Shown here: positions 42,218 to 50,264 of the stretch, piece after piece
How positions within the stretch are numbered: position 1 is the first letter of the stretch
Layout: every line of letters starts with the position of its first letter
From: Pyxidicoccus xibeiensis
GTDB lineage: Bacteria; Myxococcota; Myxococcia; Myxococcales; Myxococcaceae
Assembly (NCBI RefSeq): GCF_024198175.1
Contig: NZ_JAJVKV010000005.1
Location: 1-64,000, forward strand
DNA: 64,000 nt
Reading direction: 5' to 3'
Position numbers and translations under genes: made by a program
Notes under the pieces: model-generated
Seen by the model: the letters and a program-made list of their open reading frames with translations, nothing else
The model's database searches: none
Told to the model about the DNA's origin: nothing

Positions 42218-42835
42218 GTGAAGACCGTGGAGCAAGACAGGACGCTGGAGTTCTGGTTCGAGTTCGGGAGCACCTACTCGTACGTGGGCGCGATGCGCGT
42301 CGAGGAGGCATGCCGGGCCGCGGGCGTCCCGCTCGTGTGGAAGCCGTTCCTGCTGGGGCCCCTGTTCACCGCGCAGCTCGGCATCAAGGACTCGCCCTTC
42401 AACGTGAACCCCGTGCGCGGGAAGTACATGTGGCGCGACCTGGAGCGGCTGTGCGCGAAGCATGGCCTTCCATGGCGGCGGCCCGCGGTGTTTCCCCGGG
42501 CCAGCGTGCTCCCGCTTCGCGTGGCGTGCGCGGGTGAGGGACAGCCCTGGCTCGGGGACTTCATCCGTGGCGTGTTCCGAGCCAACTTCGCCGAGGACCG
42601 CGACATCGCCGAGGCAGCGGTGTTGGCGGACGTGCTGAAGGGCCTCGGCGTCGACCCGGAGCCCGTGCTGGCCCAGGCCGTCAGCGCCGACGTGAAGGCC
42701 CGGCTCCGGGCGAACACCGAGCAGGCCGCCGCGCTGGGCATCTTCGGCGCTCCCAACTGCGTCACCCGGGGCGAGCTGTTCTTCGGCCAGGACCGCATGG
42801 ACGACGCCATCGCCTGGGCCCTGGCGGAGCGCTGA
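42218..42835 (+). CDS. DsbA-family / 2-hydroxychromene-2-carboxylate isomerase-like protein
   Basis: A 205-residue protein of the DsbA/kappa-GST group. It starts TLEFWFEFGSTYSYVGAMRVEE, where the SxYSY motif replaces the CxxC of thioredoxins and is typical of 2-hydroxychromene-2-carboxylate isomerases. KPFLLGPLF and LGIFGAPNCVTRGELFFGQDRMD (cis-Pro in GAPN) complete the fold. These use glutathione in breakdown of polycyclic aromatics. Placement next to a GST gene suggests a xenobiotic or aromatic-detoxification set. The GTG at 42218 is used as start; the next ATG would cut the first strand. Confidence 0.88.
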   Translation: MKTVEQDRTLEFWFEFGSTYSYVGAMRVEEACRAAGVPLVWKPFLLGPLFTAQLGIKDSPFNVNPVRGKYMWRDLERLCAKHGLPWRRPAVFPRASVLPLRVACAGEGQPWLGDFIRGVFRANFAEDRDIAEAAVLADVLKGLGVDPEPVLAQAVSADVKARLRANTEQAAALGIFGAPNCVTRGELFFGQDRMDDAIAWALAER

Positions 42836-42836
42836 G

Positions 42837-43751
42837 CTACTCCGCTCCGTCGTCCGCCAGCGCGTTCTGCTCCAGCCAGTCCGCCTCTGCGGCCCAGAGA
42901 GCCTGGGGCAGGGTGGGGCGGAACCAGCCGAAGTGGCCCACGCGCTCCACGCCCAGCTGCGCGGGCGTGCGGTACAGGTACTCGCGCTTCGCCCGCGGGT
43001 AGTAGTCGAGCAGCGCCCGCACCGAGGGCTCCGGCGCGATGAAGTCGTCCGAGAAGCTGTAGACGCGCAGCGGCGCCCGCAGGCGGTCGTTGTAGGGGCG
43101 CAGCGGGGCGCCGTGCTCGTCGGACACGTAGTGGCGGCTTCGCGCCCACCGCGCCCACTGACGGGCAATGCCTCCGGGCAGGTTCAGGTTCCCCATGCCC
43201 GCGAGCCGGCACGGGAAGTAGCCCAGCACCCGCGTCGTCACCGGCATCAGCCCGTACCAGAGCAGCGCCAGCTTCGCGGCATCCGCGCCCCGCCAGTTGC
43301 GCCACCAGCCGTGCGGCGGGGCAATCAGCAGCACCGCGCGCAGGCGCGACACGGACTCCGCGAGCCCCAGCATCTGCCCTCCCGCCGAGTGTCCCACCAG
43401 CGCCAGCCGGTGCGCGGGCCGGTGCGCCACCAGCCAGTCCTGCACGCCCGGCGCGTCCAGCTCGCCCCAGTCCTGGAAGCGCGCACGCCGCAGCGCGGAG
43501 GGCTCCAGCTTCGACTCCCCCATGCCCCGGTAGTCGTACGTCACCACCGTGAAGCCCCGGCCCGCCAGGAAGCGCGCGAAGGCGTCGTAGTACCGGCGTG
43601 GCACCGCCGTCGCCGGGTTGAGTGGCACGGCCACCCCGTTGCTCCGAGGGCCCTCGTACAGCGTCGCCGCCAGCTTCACGCCGTCCCGCGCGGGGATGAG
43701 GACGTCCTCGGCCCGCACCGCTCCGGCGTCCAGGGGCGTCTCCAGCATCAT
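42837..43751 (-). CDS. Alpha/beta hydrolase, serine aminopeptidase-like
   Basis: A 304-residue hydrolase. Motifs: YDYRGMGES, LVGHSAGGQMLGLAES with the nucleophile Ser (about residue 125), FSDDFIAPEPSVRALL for the acid and VGHFGWFRP for the His. It resembles the monoacylglycerol-lipase/serine-aminopeptidase_S33 group acting on lipids or esters. The start at 43751 has a strong caggaggg ribosome site and overlaps the end of the upstream TetR gene in ATGATG, so the two are translated together from one mRNA. Substrate unknown. Its stop is one base from that of the convergent isomerase gene. Confidence 0.88.
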   Translation of the reverse strand: MMLETPLDAGAVRAEDVLIPARDGVKLAATLYEGPRSNGVAVPLNPATAVPRRYYDAFARFLAGRGFTVVTYDYRGMGESKLEPSALRRARFQDWGELDAPGVQDWLVAHRPAHRLALVGHSAGGQMLGLAESVSRLRAVLLIAPPHGWWRNWRGADAAKLALLWYGLMPVTTRVLGYFPCRLAGMGNLNLPGGIARQWARWARSRHYVSDEHGAPLRPYNDRLRAPLRVYSFSDDFIAPEPSVRALLDYYPRAKREYLYRTPAQLGVERVGHFGWFRPTLPQALWAAEADWLEQNALADDGAE

Positions 43752-44368
43752 GGCTCCCTCCTGCCGGTGGGCTCCGGACGCAGGCACCGCCAGGCCGCGT
43801 CGGCCAGCACCTTCTCGATGCCGGGCTTCAGCTCCATCCTGCCTCCCGCCCAGTGGCGCAGCAGCTCCTGCGCCGGGCCCTGCAGCAGCGGCAGGTACGC
43901 GGACGAGGGCAGCTTCAGCAGCTGGCCGTCCCGGGCGTACGCCTTCAGCCGGTTGATGCCTTCGAGCAGGAAGCCTCCCGTCGCCTCCTGCAGCTCCGGC
44001 TCGGCGGCGGCCACCGCGTCCTCGCGGCGCATCCGGATGAGGTAGCGCGCGGCGTCCGGGTTCGCCCGCGACCAGGTGATGGTGTGGATGACCACGGCGC
44101 GCACGAAGGACTCCGCGTCGGTGGCCTTCTCGAGCTGGAGCTTCAGCGTGTCCTGATGCTGGCGCAGGCAGTCCAGGTAGAGGGCCACGGCGATGCCCTC
44201 CTTCGCGCCGAAGTGGTGGTACACGCTGCCCACGCTGGCGCCGCTGACCTCGCGGATGTCCTCGATGGTCGTCGCCGCCCAGCCCAGCCGCGTGAAGCAG
44301 TCCAGCGCGGCGTCCAGGATGGCCCGCCGGCTCCGCTCTCCCACGGCCCCTCGACTCTCCTTCTTCAT
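43748..44368 (-). CDS. TetR family regulator co-transcribed with hydrolase
   Basis: A 206-residue regulator with helix-turn-helix RAILDAALDCFTRLGWAATT and DIREVSGASVGSVYHHFGAKEG. The C-terminal domain has the WSRANPDAARYLIRMRRED helix seen in many proteobacterial TetR members (TetR_C_33-like). Unlike the two other TetR genes in the window, this one leads its target, the hydrolase gene, in one operon. Its ATG is one base from a 32-bp palindrome, with no Shine-Dalgarno site in between, so the mRNA may be leaderless and the operator overlaps the promoter, giving simple autorepression. Confidence 0.9.
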   Translation of the reverse strand: MKKESRGAVGERSRRAILDAALDCFTRLGWAATTIEDIREVSGASVGSVYHHFGAKEGIAVALYLDCLRQHQDTLKLQLEKATDAESFVRAVVIHTITWSRANPDAARYLIRMRREDAVAAAEPELQEATGGFLLEGINRLKAYARDGQLLKLPSSAYLPLLQGPAQELLRHWAGGRMELKPGIEKVLADAAWRCLRPEPTGRREP

Positions 44369-44369
44369 G

Positions 44370-44401
44370 ACTAGAACCAGATTCTAGAATCTGATTCCAG
44401 T
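44370..44401. promoter_or_regulatory. 32-bp palindromic operator for the TetR-hydrolase operon
   Basis: A 32-bp inverted repeat whose central 16 bases, CAGATTCTAGAATCTG, are a perfect palindrome, with outer ACT/AGT ends and only two mismatched pairs between. It abuts the TetR start codon at 44368 and ends 16 bases from the stop of the DUF885 gene. AT-rich tracts within it can also serve as promoter elements. This is the strongest operator candidate in the window. Confidence 0.72.
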
Positions 44402-44417
44402 CAAGGGGCTGGCTGCT

Positions 44418-46220
44418 TCAGCGCACCGGGTGGGGCGCCGGGGCCTCGCCGAGCATCAGCCGGCGGACGATGGGCACGGGCGGGTAGCCGTAGGAGACCA
44501 CCTGGTCGTGGAAGCGCTGGAGGCTGAAGTCCTTGCCCCACTGCGCCTTCGCGTCCTCACGCAGCTCCATCAGCATCTTCTTGCCCAGCGCGTAGACGAG
44601 GTACGTCGGGTCCGACGTGCCCCGGCGCGCCTCGCGCTCCGCGTTGATGCGCGTCATGTACGCCTCCTCCTCGAAGAGGCGCACGGCCTGCTCGTACGTC
44701 ATGCCCCGCGTGTGCAGGGACAGGCCCGCCACGTAGCGCGCCAGCCGCTGGAGGTAGAGCGCCAGCTGGTTCAGCCGCAGCCGGTCCGCCTGGGGCCCCG
44801 TGCCGCCGCCGTAGCCCTCGTCCAGCATCATCTGCTCCGTGTACAGGCCCCAGCCCTCGGCGAACGAGCCCGAGCCCAGCAGCTTGCGCACCTTCGACTC
44901 CACCCGGTTCGTCCACAGGAACTGCACGTAGTGGCCCGGGTACGCCTCGTGGATGGAGACGATGGGCAGCGCATACCGGTTGTAGAAGCTCATGTGCTGC
45001 GTCGTCTGCTCGGCGTTCCACGCCGGGTCCGGCGGCGTCACGTAGTAGTACGCCTCCGTTGCCTTCTGCTCGAACGGGCCCGGTGTGCTCATGCTCGCGA
45101 AGGACAGCGCCCGGTTGAACGACGGCGTCTCCGCCACCCGCGCGCGGACCTCGCTGGGCACGGTGATGATGCGCCGCTCGATGAGGAACTGGCGGATCTC
45201 CTCCAGCGTCGCCAGCGTGGTGGGGACGAGCTCCGCCGGGGCGGGGTGCTCCTTGCCCAGCTCCCGGTACACGTCCATGGGCGCCTTGCCCGGGGTGATT
45301 CGCCCCGCCACCTCGCGGAACTGGTCCTGCGTGCGCTTCAGCTCGGATTTGCCCCAGGCCAGCAGCGAGTCGATGTCCTCCGTCACCGCCTCCTCGTACT
45401 GGAGCTTCTTCCGGTACGTCTCCTCGCCGATGGCGAAGTCCCCCTTCGAGCGGGGCAGCAGGTCGTCCTTGAGGAAGCGGAGGTACCCGTCGATGGCCGC
45501 GAGGCACTTCGCCTGATCCTGCTTGAAGGCCTCCTGCAGCGCCGCGTCCTTCACCGGCCCGAAGGCCGCCGGCAGCGTCTGGGCGTAGAGCGCTCGCGTC
45601 CCCTGCGCCTGCTGGAGGGCAATCTCCGTCCACAGCTTCGGCGGGTTCTTCAGCGTCGCCTGGGCCACGGTGAAGACCTCCGGCACCGTCGCCATGCGCT
45701 TCACCGCCGAGGCCATGCGCTGCTCCAGCGGCGCGAAGTCGCGGTTGATGAGCTGGAACACCGCGTTGGAGGCGACGCCCAGGTAGACGTTCGGGTTGCG
45801 CTCCCACGCGCGCACCGTCTCGTAGTCCAGGATGCGGGCGCGGAAGTGGTTCTCCAGGATGTCGTAGTCCGCCTTGTCCAACGGCGGCAGCGTGGCGCGG
45901 TCCACTGCCTTCGGCAGCGCCTCCAGCCGCTCCTTCAGGTAGGCCAGGTGCGAGGCGCGCTCTTCGGGACGGAAGCCGCGCAGCTCCGCGTCATACGTGT
46001 GCACGCCCGCGGAGGTGGCGGCCATGGGCGAGCGCCGGAAGTGCTCCTCGAAGTGCGCGTCCACGAAGGCGCGCAGCGCCACCTGGGCCGGGGCCAGCGC
46101 CGGGGCGGCGGTGGCCTGCGTGGCGGGCGACTCCGCCTGGGCGGTGGGCCGCGAGGAGGTGCAGCCGGGGGAGAGCAGCAGCAGCGCGGCGAGGACGCTC
46201 GTGGGACGCAGTGCGGACAT
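44418..46220 (-). CDS. DUF885 family lipoprotein, HExxxH metalloprotein
   Basis: A 600-residue exported protein: signal VLAALLLLSPGC with Cys at about residue 20, then an Ala/Thr-rich linker and the DUF885 body. The family motif VSIHEAYPGHYVQFLW holds the HExxxH zinc-site candidate; others are PLDKADYDILENHFRARI, FAEGWGLYTEQMML and a long helical C-terminus with ERFE-type segments. DUF885 proteins are proposed periplasmic or surface metallo-carboxypeptidases; activity is not established for most. The ATG at 46220 is the start; the open frame goes on upstream but the extra part reads over the sitI6 gene region and is not family-like. Confidence 0.9.
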   Translation of the reverse strand: MSALRPTSVLAALLLLSPGCTSSRPTAQAESPATQATAAPALAPAQVALRAFVDAHFEEHFRRSPMAATSAGVHTYDAELRGFRPEERASHLAYLKERLEALPKAVDRATLPPLDKADYDILENHFRARILDYETVRAWERNPNVYLGVASNAVFQLINRDFAPLEQRMASAVKRMATVPEVFTVAQATLKNPPKLWTEIALQQAQGTRALYAQTLPAAFGPVKDAALQEAFKQDQAKCLAAIDGYLRFLKDDLLPRSKGDFAIGEETYRKKLQYEEAVTEDIDSLLAWGKSELKRTQDQFREVAGRITPGKAPMDVYRELGKEHPAPAELVPTTLATLEEIRQFLIERRIITVPSEVRARVAETPSFNRALSFASMSTPGPFEQKATEAYYYVTPPDPAWNAEQTTQHMSFYNRYALPIVSIHEAYPGHYVQFLWTNRVESKVRKLLGSGSFAEGWGLYTEQMMLDEGYGGGTGPQADRLRLNQLALYLQRLARYVAGLSLHTRGMTYEQAVRLFEEEAYMTRINAEREARRGTSDPTYLVYALGKKMLMELREDAKAQWGKDFSLQRFHDQVVSYGYPPVPIVRRLMLGEAPAPHPVR

Positions 46221-46306
46221 GGGGCCTCGGGGGAGGAGGGCGTGGAGCGCCCGGGAGCCTCGCCGATGCTCCTGGGGGCTACAAGCGGACTGGCAGTGGC
46301 GGGAGG

Positions 46307-46999
46307 CTAGTCGGTGCTCGAGTGGGGCGGCTGCTCGGGATGGAGGAGGCCCAGCGGGTCCCAGACATACTTTTCGATGGGGACCAGGGCCATGTGGCTC
46401 ATGGCATGTCGCTCGGCGAAGCGCTTGAAGCGTTCGGAGACGATGAGCTCTCCCCACATTCCCCTGGCCCGGAAGATGTCCTCGCCCTTCCAGGTGCCTT
46501 CCTCCAGCGCGAGGCCATCGATGGCGTCTGGTCCGACGTAGCGACACCAGGTGCACTTCACGGGCGTCTTGCTCAGGATGCGGCTGCGCTCCATGTCCAG
46601 CGCGGGGTTGCCGTAGGCCGGGGTGGAGAAGAGATAGGTGGGCGGGGGCCCGGGCTTGGGGCCACGGCGCTTGCGGCGTACGCGAGTCACCTCGACGGGC
46701 TCAAAGTCGCTGAGCCCCGTCAGCCCCTCTGCCTTGAAGCTCTCGGCGCAATGCTCGGTCAGCAGCACGCCACCGCAAGGCCCCTCCACGAGGTCTCCAA
46801 AGTCCTTACCGTAGAGTTCCAGTTCGCCCTGGTAGGGCAGTCGCCAGGTCAGCAGCCCGATGTTGTCCCCACAGTGGGGGCAGCGCAGAGCGGGGCCGAG
46901 GTTCGAGCTGGTCCTGCTGAACTCGGTGTCGTGCTGGCCTTCGCGCAGCTTGCGCAGGACGAAGAAGCGCGTGGGGGACGGAGAAATGTCAGAAGCCAT
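46307..46999 (-). CDS. sitI6: SitI6-type double-CXXCG immunity protein, pair 1
   Basis: A 230-residue member of the myxobacterial double-CXXCG paralogous family, which protects cells from the matching Sit toxin. Two cysteine pairs are visible: CPHCGDN (about residue 40) and CTWCRYVGPD (about residue 140); the second reads CxxCR. The ATG overlaps the 3' end of the toxin gene by 11 bases, so production is coupled. The C-terminal half (from KCTWCRYVGPD) is nearly identical to pair 2, whereas the first 130 residues differ in many positions (for example SRTSSNLGPALRCPHC against NGAITNVGPALCCPQC). That is where specificity is expected, by analogy to other toxin-immunity families. Confidence 0.9.
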   Translation of the reverse strand: MASDISPSPTRFFVLRKLREGQHDTEFSRTSSNLGPALRCPHCGDNIGLLTWRLPYQGELELYGKDFGDLVEGPCGGVLLTEHCAESFKAEGLTGLSDFEPVEVTRVRRKRRGPKPGPPPTYLFSTPAYGNPALDMERSRILSKTPVKCTWCRYVGPDAIDGLALEEGTWKGEDIFRARGMWGELIVSERFKRFAERHAMSHMALVPIEKYVWDPLGLLHPEQPPHSSTD

Positions 47000-48236
47000 T
47001 GGGGAATCTCGCGCGCATCGCAGGGCGGCTGTAGAGCTCTCGCAGGAAGGCCTCGAACTGCTTGGGCGTCGCGTTGCCATGAGTGCCAAGCCAGTCGACG
47101 ACTTCCTCATCTACATCGCGGTGCCACTTCTGGTAGCCGTTGTGGGCAGCCTTGTTGGCGGCTCGCGTGACGAAGCGGGGATCCCTCTCGGTGTAGTGGC
47201 CTCGGAGCGTGCCATGTTCTTCAAGCCTTTTCGCGATCCGCTTGGAAATGACGTGATGTAACTGCCCGCTCGGAGCGGGCGTCACCTGGCCTGCTCCCGC
47301 GCCCCCGGCCACCATGGCGATGGCCGTGGTGGGCAGGGAGATGACGACGGTGCGTCCGAGGATGGCCACCGCGTGCACCTGGCCCACGTTCGCCAGGTGG
47401 ATGCCCACCTGGGAGGCTCCCACCGCCGCGGCCTCCGTGAAGCTGGGCAACATCGCCAGCCGGGAGGCCAGCCACGCGGCACCGCCGGCCATGCCGTGAC
47501 TCATCACCACCGTGACGGCGAGCACGAGGACGCGTGCGACCTGCGGGCCCACCCGGTGCGCGAAGCGCTCGCCGGCCTGCTGAAGCTCCACGGGCGTGGT
47601 GGCGACATCGGTGGCCCGCTTCAGCTCCCTGCTGGCTTCCACTACTTCCAGGAAGGTGTCTACGCCCAGGTAGACCAGCAGCAGCGCCGAGACGATGGCC
47701 GCGGACTTCGTGAAGACCGGCTCGGGGTTGGCCGCCAGCACGGCCCACGTCACCAGGCCCGTCGAAATCACCGCATAGAAGAGCTGGGGCGCGAGGGTGT
47801 CCTGCACGGCCCTGGAGATGCTCTGCTTCATGGGGTCGAGCGACAGGCCCAGGGCCAGCCCCAGCTTGTCCCACTCGCCCAGGCGCATCACGTCATCGAG
47901 CAGCGACAGGCAGTCTCTTCGCCGCTGCCCCGCCTGGCACACGCCGCCGTAGCCCTGAGTCATGAGGCGCTGCCAGCGGGTGTCCGCGTCGCCGCCGGGA
48001 TGGGAGGCCCGCACCAGCCAGCCCTGCTGGGCTGCACGGAGCGTCAGGGGCGCCTCCAGCACCAGGCGCGTCAGGGCCTCTTCGAAGGCGTCCGCATCCA
48101 CACGCACCGGCCTGCTCGCGGGTGGGATGTATTCCAGCGGCGCACCCTGGCCGGTTTCCAGGCGCACCGTCCGCGAGGCGCCACACGCCGCTGCCAGCGC
48201 CAGCAGCAGGACCGCCACCGTCAAACGAAGTGTCAT
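46989..48236 (-). CDS. sitA6: SitA6-type polymorphic toxin lipoprotein, pair 1
   Basis: A 415-residue toxin lipoprotein. A signal VAVLLLALAAACGAS with Cys at about residue 19 directs it to the outer membrane, where Sit lipoproteins are passed between kin cells by TraAB-dependent membrane exchange in Myxococcus xanthus. Residues about 150-310 contain three hydrophobic segments (AVISTGLVTWAVLAAN, AIVSALLLVYLGVD, VLVLAVTVVMSHGMAGG). The toxin domain, about 326-415, reads LHHVISKRIAKRLEEHG, then HNGYQKWHRDVDEEVVDWL, resembling HNH/AHH-type nucleases with LHH and WHRD-like catalytic candidates. The immunity gene overlaps the 3' end by 11 bases. Activity is inferred from family resemblance. Confidence 0.9.
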   Translation of the reverse strand: MTLRLTVAVLLLALAAACGASRTVRLETGQGAPLEYIPPASRPVRVDADAFEEALTRLVLEAPLTLRAAQQGWLVRASHPGGDADTRWQRLMTQGYGGVCQAGQRRRDCLSLLDDVMRLGEWDKLGLALGLSLDPMKQSISRAVQDTLAPQLFYAVISTGLVTWAVLAANPEPVFTKSAAIVSALLLVYLGVDTFLEVVEASRELKRATDVATTPVELQQAGERFAHRVGPQVARVLVLAVTVVMSHGMAGGAAWLASRLAMLPSFTEAAAVGASQVGIHLANVGQVHAVAILGRTVVISLPTTAIAMVAGGAGAGQVTPAPSGQLHHVISKRIAKRLEEHGTLRGHYTERDPRFVTRAANKAAHNGYQKWHRDVDEEVVDWLGTHGNATPKQFEAFLRELYSRPAMRARFPNGF

Positions 48237-48269
48237 GCGCTGCGCTCCGGAGCTTCCATGGGGGAGAGT

Positions 48270-48962
48270 CTATTGGTTGCTGCTCGAGGGGGGCGGCTGC
48301 TCAGGATGGAGGAGGCCCAGCGGGTCCCAGACGTACTTTTCGATGGGGACCAGGGCCATGTGGCTCATGGCATGTCGCTCGGCGAAGCGCTTGAAGCGCT
48401 CGGAGACGATGAGCTCTCCCCACATTCCCCTGGCCCGGAAGATGTCTTCGCCCTTCCAGGTGCCTTCCTCCAGCGCGAGGCCATCGATGGCGTCTGGTCC
48501 GACGTAGCGACACCAGGAACACGCCACGGGCGTCTTGCTCAGGATTCGGCTGCGCTCCATGTCCAGCGCGGGGTTGCCGTAGGCCGCGGTGACGAGGAGA
48601 TACGTGGGGGGGGGGCCATGCTTGGGGCCACGGCGCTTGCGGCGTACCCGTTTCACCTCGACAGGGCGGAAGCCACTGAGGCCGGTCAGCCCCTCTGCCT
48701 TGAAGTCCTCGGCGAAGCGCTCGGTGACCAGCAAGCCACAGGGCTCATTCAAGAAATCCCCAAAGTCCCTACCGTAGAGCTCCAGGTCCCCCTCGTGAGG
48801 AGGCTCCCAGCTGAGAGCTCCGATGGTGTCTCCACACTGAGGACAGCACAGCGCAGGGCCGACATTCGTGATTGCTCCGTTGAACTCGGTGTCGTGCTCG
48901 CCTTCGCGCAGCTTTCTCAAGACATAGAAAGGCATGGGGTTCAATGGAGTCTCAGAAGCCAT
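48270..48962 (-). CDS. sitI6: SitI6-type double-CXXCG immunity protein, pair 2
   Basis: A second 230-residue double-CXXCG protein, paired with the toxin gene at 48952-50202. Cysteine pairs are CPQCGDT and CSWCRYVGPD. Relative to pair 1 the last 90 residues differ at only a few positions (ending PPPSSSNQ against PPHSSTD), but the N-terminal two thirds are clearly diverged, for example ELYGRDFGDFLNEPCGLLVTE against ELYGKDFGDLVEGPCGGVLLTE. Its stop is 33 bases before the start of the pair-1 toxin, so all four genes can sit on one transcript. Start overlaps the toxin stop by 11 bases as in pair 1. Confidence 0.9.
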   Translation of the reverse strand: MASETPLNPMPFYVLRKLREGEHDTEFNGAITNVGPALCCPQCGDTIGALSWEPPHEGDLELYGRDFGDFLNEPCGLLVTERFAEDFKAEGLTGLSGFRPVEVKRVRRKRRGPKHGPPPTYLLVTAAYGNPALDMERSRILSKTPVACSWCRYVGPDAIDGLALEEGTWKGEDIFRARGMWGELIVSERFKRFAERHAMSHMALVPIEKYVWDPLGLLHPEQPPPSSSNQ

Positions 48963-50202
48963 TGGGGAACCTCGCGCGCATCGCGGGCCGGTTGTAGATC
49001 TCTCGCAGGAAGGCCTCGAACTGCTTGGGCGTTGCGTTGCCATGAGTGCCAAGCCAGTCGACGACTTCCTCATCTACATCGCGGTGCCACCTCTGGTAGC
49101 CATTGTGGGCAGCCTTGTTGGCGGCTCGCGTGACAAAGCGTGGATCCCTTTCGGTGTAGTGGCCTCGGAGTGTCGCATGCAGTTTGAGCCTCGTCGCGAT
49201 CCGCTTGGAAATGACGTGGTGTAACTGGCCGCTCGGAGCGGGCGTCACCTGGCCTGCTCCCGCGCCCCCGGCCACCATGGCGATGGCCGTGGTGGGCAGG
49301 GAGATGACGACGGTGCGTCCGAGGATGGCCACCGCGTGCACCTGGCCCACGTTCGCCAGGTGGATGCCTACCTGGGAGGCTCCCACCGCCGCGGCCTCCG
49401 TGAAGCTGGGCAACATCGCCAGCCGGGAGGCCAGCCACGCGGCACCGCCGGCCATGCCGTGGCTCATCACCACCGTGACGGCGAGCACGAGGACGCGTGC
49501 GACCTGCGGGCCCACCCGGTGCGCGAAGCGCTCGCCGGCCTGCTGAAGCTCCACGGGCGTGGTGGCGACATCGGTGGCCCGCTTCAACTCCCTGCTGGCT
49601 TCCACTACTTCCAGGAAGGTGTCTACGCCCAGGTAGACCAGCAGCAGCGCCGAGACGATGGCCGCGGACTTCGTGAAGACCGGCTCGGGGTTGGCCGCCA
49701 GCACGGCCCACGTCACCAGGCCCGTCGAAATCACCGCATAGAAGAGCTGGGGCGCGAGGGTGTCCTGCACGGCCCTGGAGATGCTCTGCTTCATGGGCTC
49801 AAGCGACAGGCCCAGGGCCAGCCCCAGCTTGTCCCACTCGCCCAGGCGCATCACGTCATCGAGCAGCGACAGGCAGTCTCTTCGCCGCTGCCCCGCCTGG
49901 CACACGCCGCCGTAGCCCTGAGTCATGAGGCGCTGCCAGCGGGTGTCCGCGTCGCCGCCGGGATGGGAGGCCCGCACCAGCCAGCCCTGCTGGGCTGCAC
50001 GGAGCGTCAGGGGCGCCTCCAGCACCAGGCGCGTCAGGGCCTCTTCGAAGGCGTCCGCATCCACGGTGATGGGCGTGTTCGCGCCTGACGGGTTGTGCTC
50101 TATCGGAGCACCCTGGCCTGTTTCGAGGCGCACCCTTCGCGAGGCGCCACACGCCGTGAACAGCGCCAGCAGCAGGACCGCCATGGTCAGACGAAGTGCC
50201 AC
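48952..50202 (-). CDS. sitA6: SitA6-type polymorphic toxin lipoprotein, pair 2
   Basis: A 416-residue paralogue of the pair-1 toxin, starting at a GTG (reading VALRLTMAVLLLALFTACGAS). Residues from about 45 to the toxin domain are almost identical in protein and DNA. Differences cluster in two places: the exposed N-terminus after the lipid anchor (APIEHNPSGANTPITV against APLEYIPPASRPVRV) and the toxin domain, where KRIAKRLEEHG becomes KRIATRLKLHA, with QK to QR and LYSRP to IYNRP. These few changes probably tune recognition by the different immunity proteins. The gene begins 62 bases after the TauE/SafE gene stop. Confidence 0.9.
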   Translation of the reverse strand: MALRLTMAVLLLALFTACGASRRVRLETGQGAPIEHNPSGANTPITVDADAFEEALTRLVLEAPLTLRAAQQGWLVRASHPGGDADTRWQRLMTQGYGGVCQAGQRRRDCLSLLDDVMRLGEWDKLGLALGLSLEPMKQSISRAVQDTLAPQLFYAVISTGLVTWAVLAANPEPVFTKSAAIVSALLLVYLGVDTFLEVVEASRELKRATDVATTPVELQQAGERFAHRVGPQVARVLVLAVTVVMSHGMAGGAAWLASRLAMLPSFTEAAAVGASQVGIHLANVGQVHAVAILGRTVVISLPTTAIAMVAGGAGAGQVTPAPSGQLHHVISKRIATRLKLHATLRGHYTERDPRFVTRAANKAAHNGYQRWHRDVDEEVVDWLGTHGNATPKQFEAFLREIYNRPAMRARFPNGF

Positions 50203-50264
50203 GAGGTGCCCTCCGGAGCTCGCACGGGGGCATTCTAAGAGGTATGGCGGCTGGGCCCGAGGCC

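Larger units (their letters stand above)
46307..50202 (-). repeat. Tandem duplication of a sitA6-sitI6 unit
   Basis: Two direct repeat units of about 1.93 kb, 46307-48236 and 48270-50202, joined by a 33-base spacer. Corresponding landmarks are offset by 1963 bases at the immunity gene and 1966 at the toxin start. The middle of the toxin genes and the second half of the immunity genes match nearly base for base; the toxin ends and immunity fronts have diverged. This mosaic pattern suggests duplication followed by divergence of the specificity parts, with gene conversion keeping the rest alike. Confidence 0.88.

Noticed and set aside
43622..43643. TGGCAC followed by TTGC, resembling a sigma-54 promoter
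   Set aside because: The spacing between the two boxes is too long for the TGGCAC-N5-TTGC rule and it lies inside the hydrolase gene.
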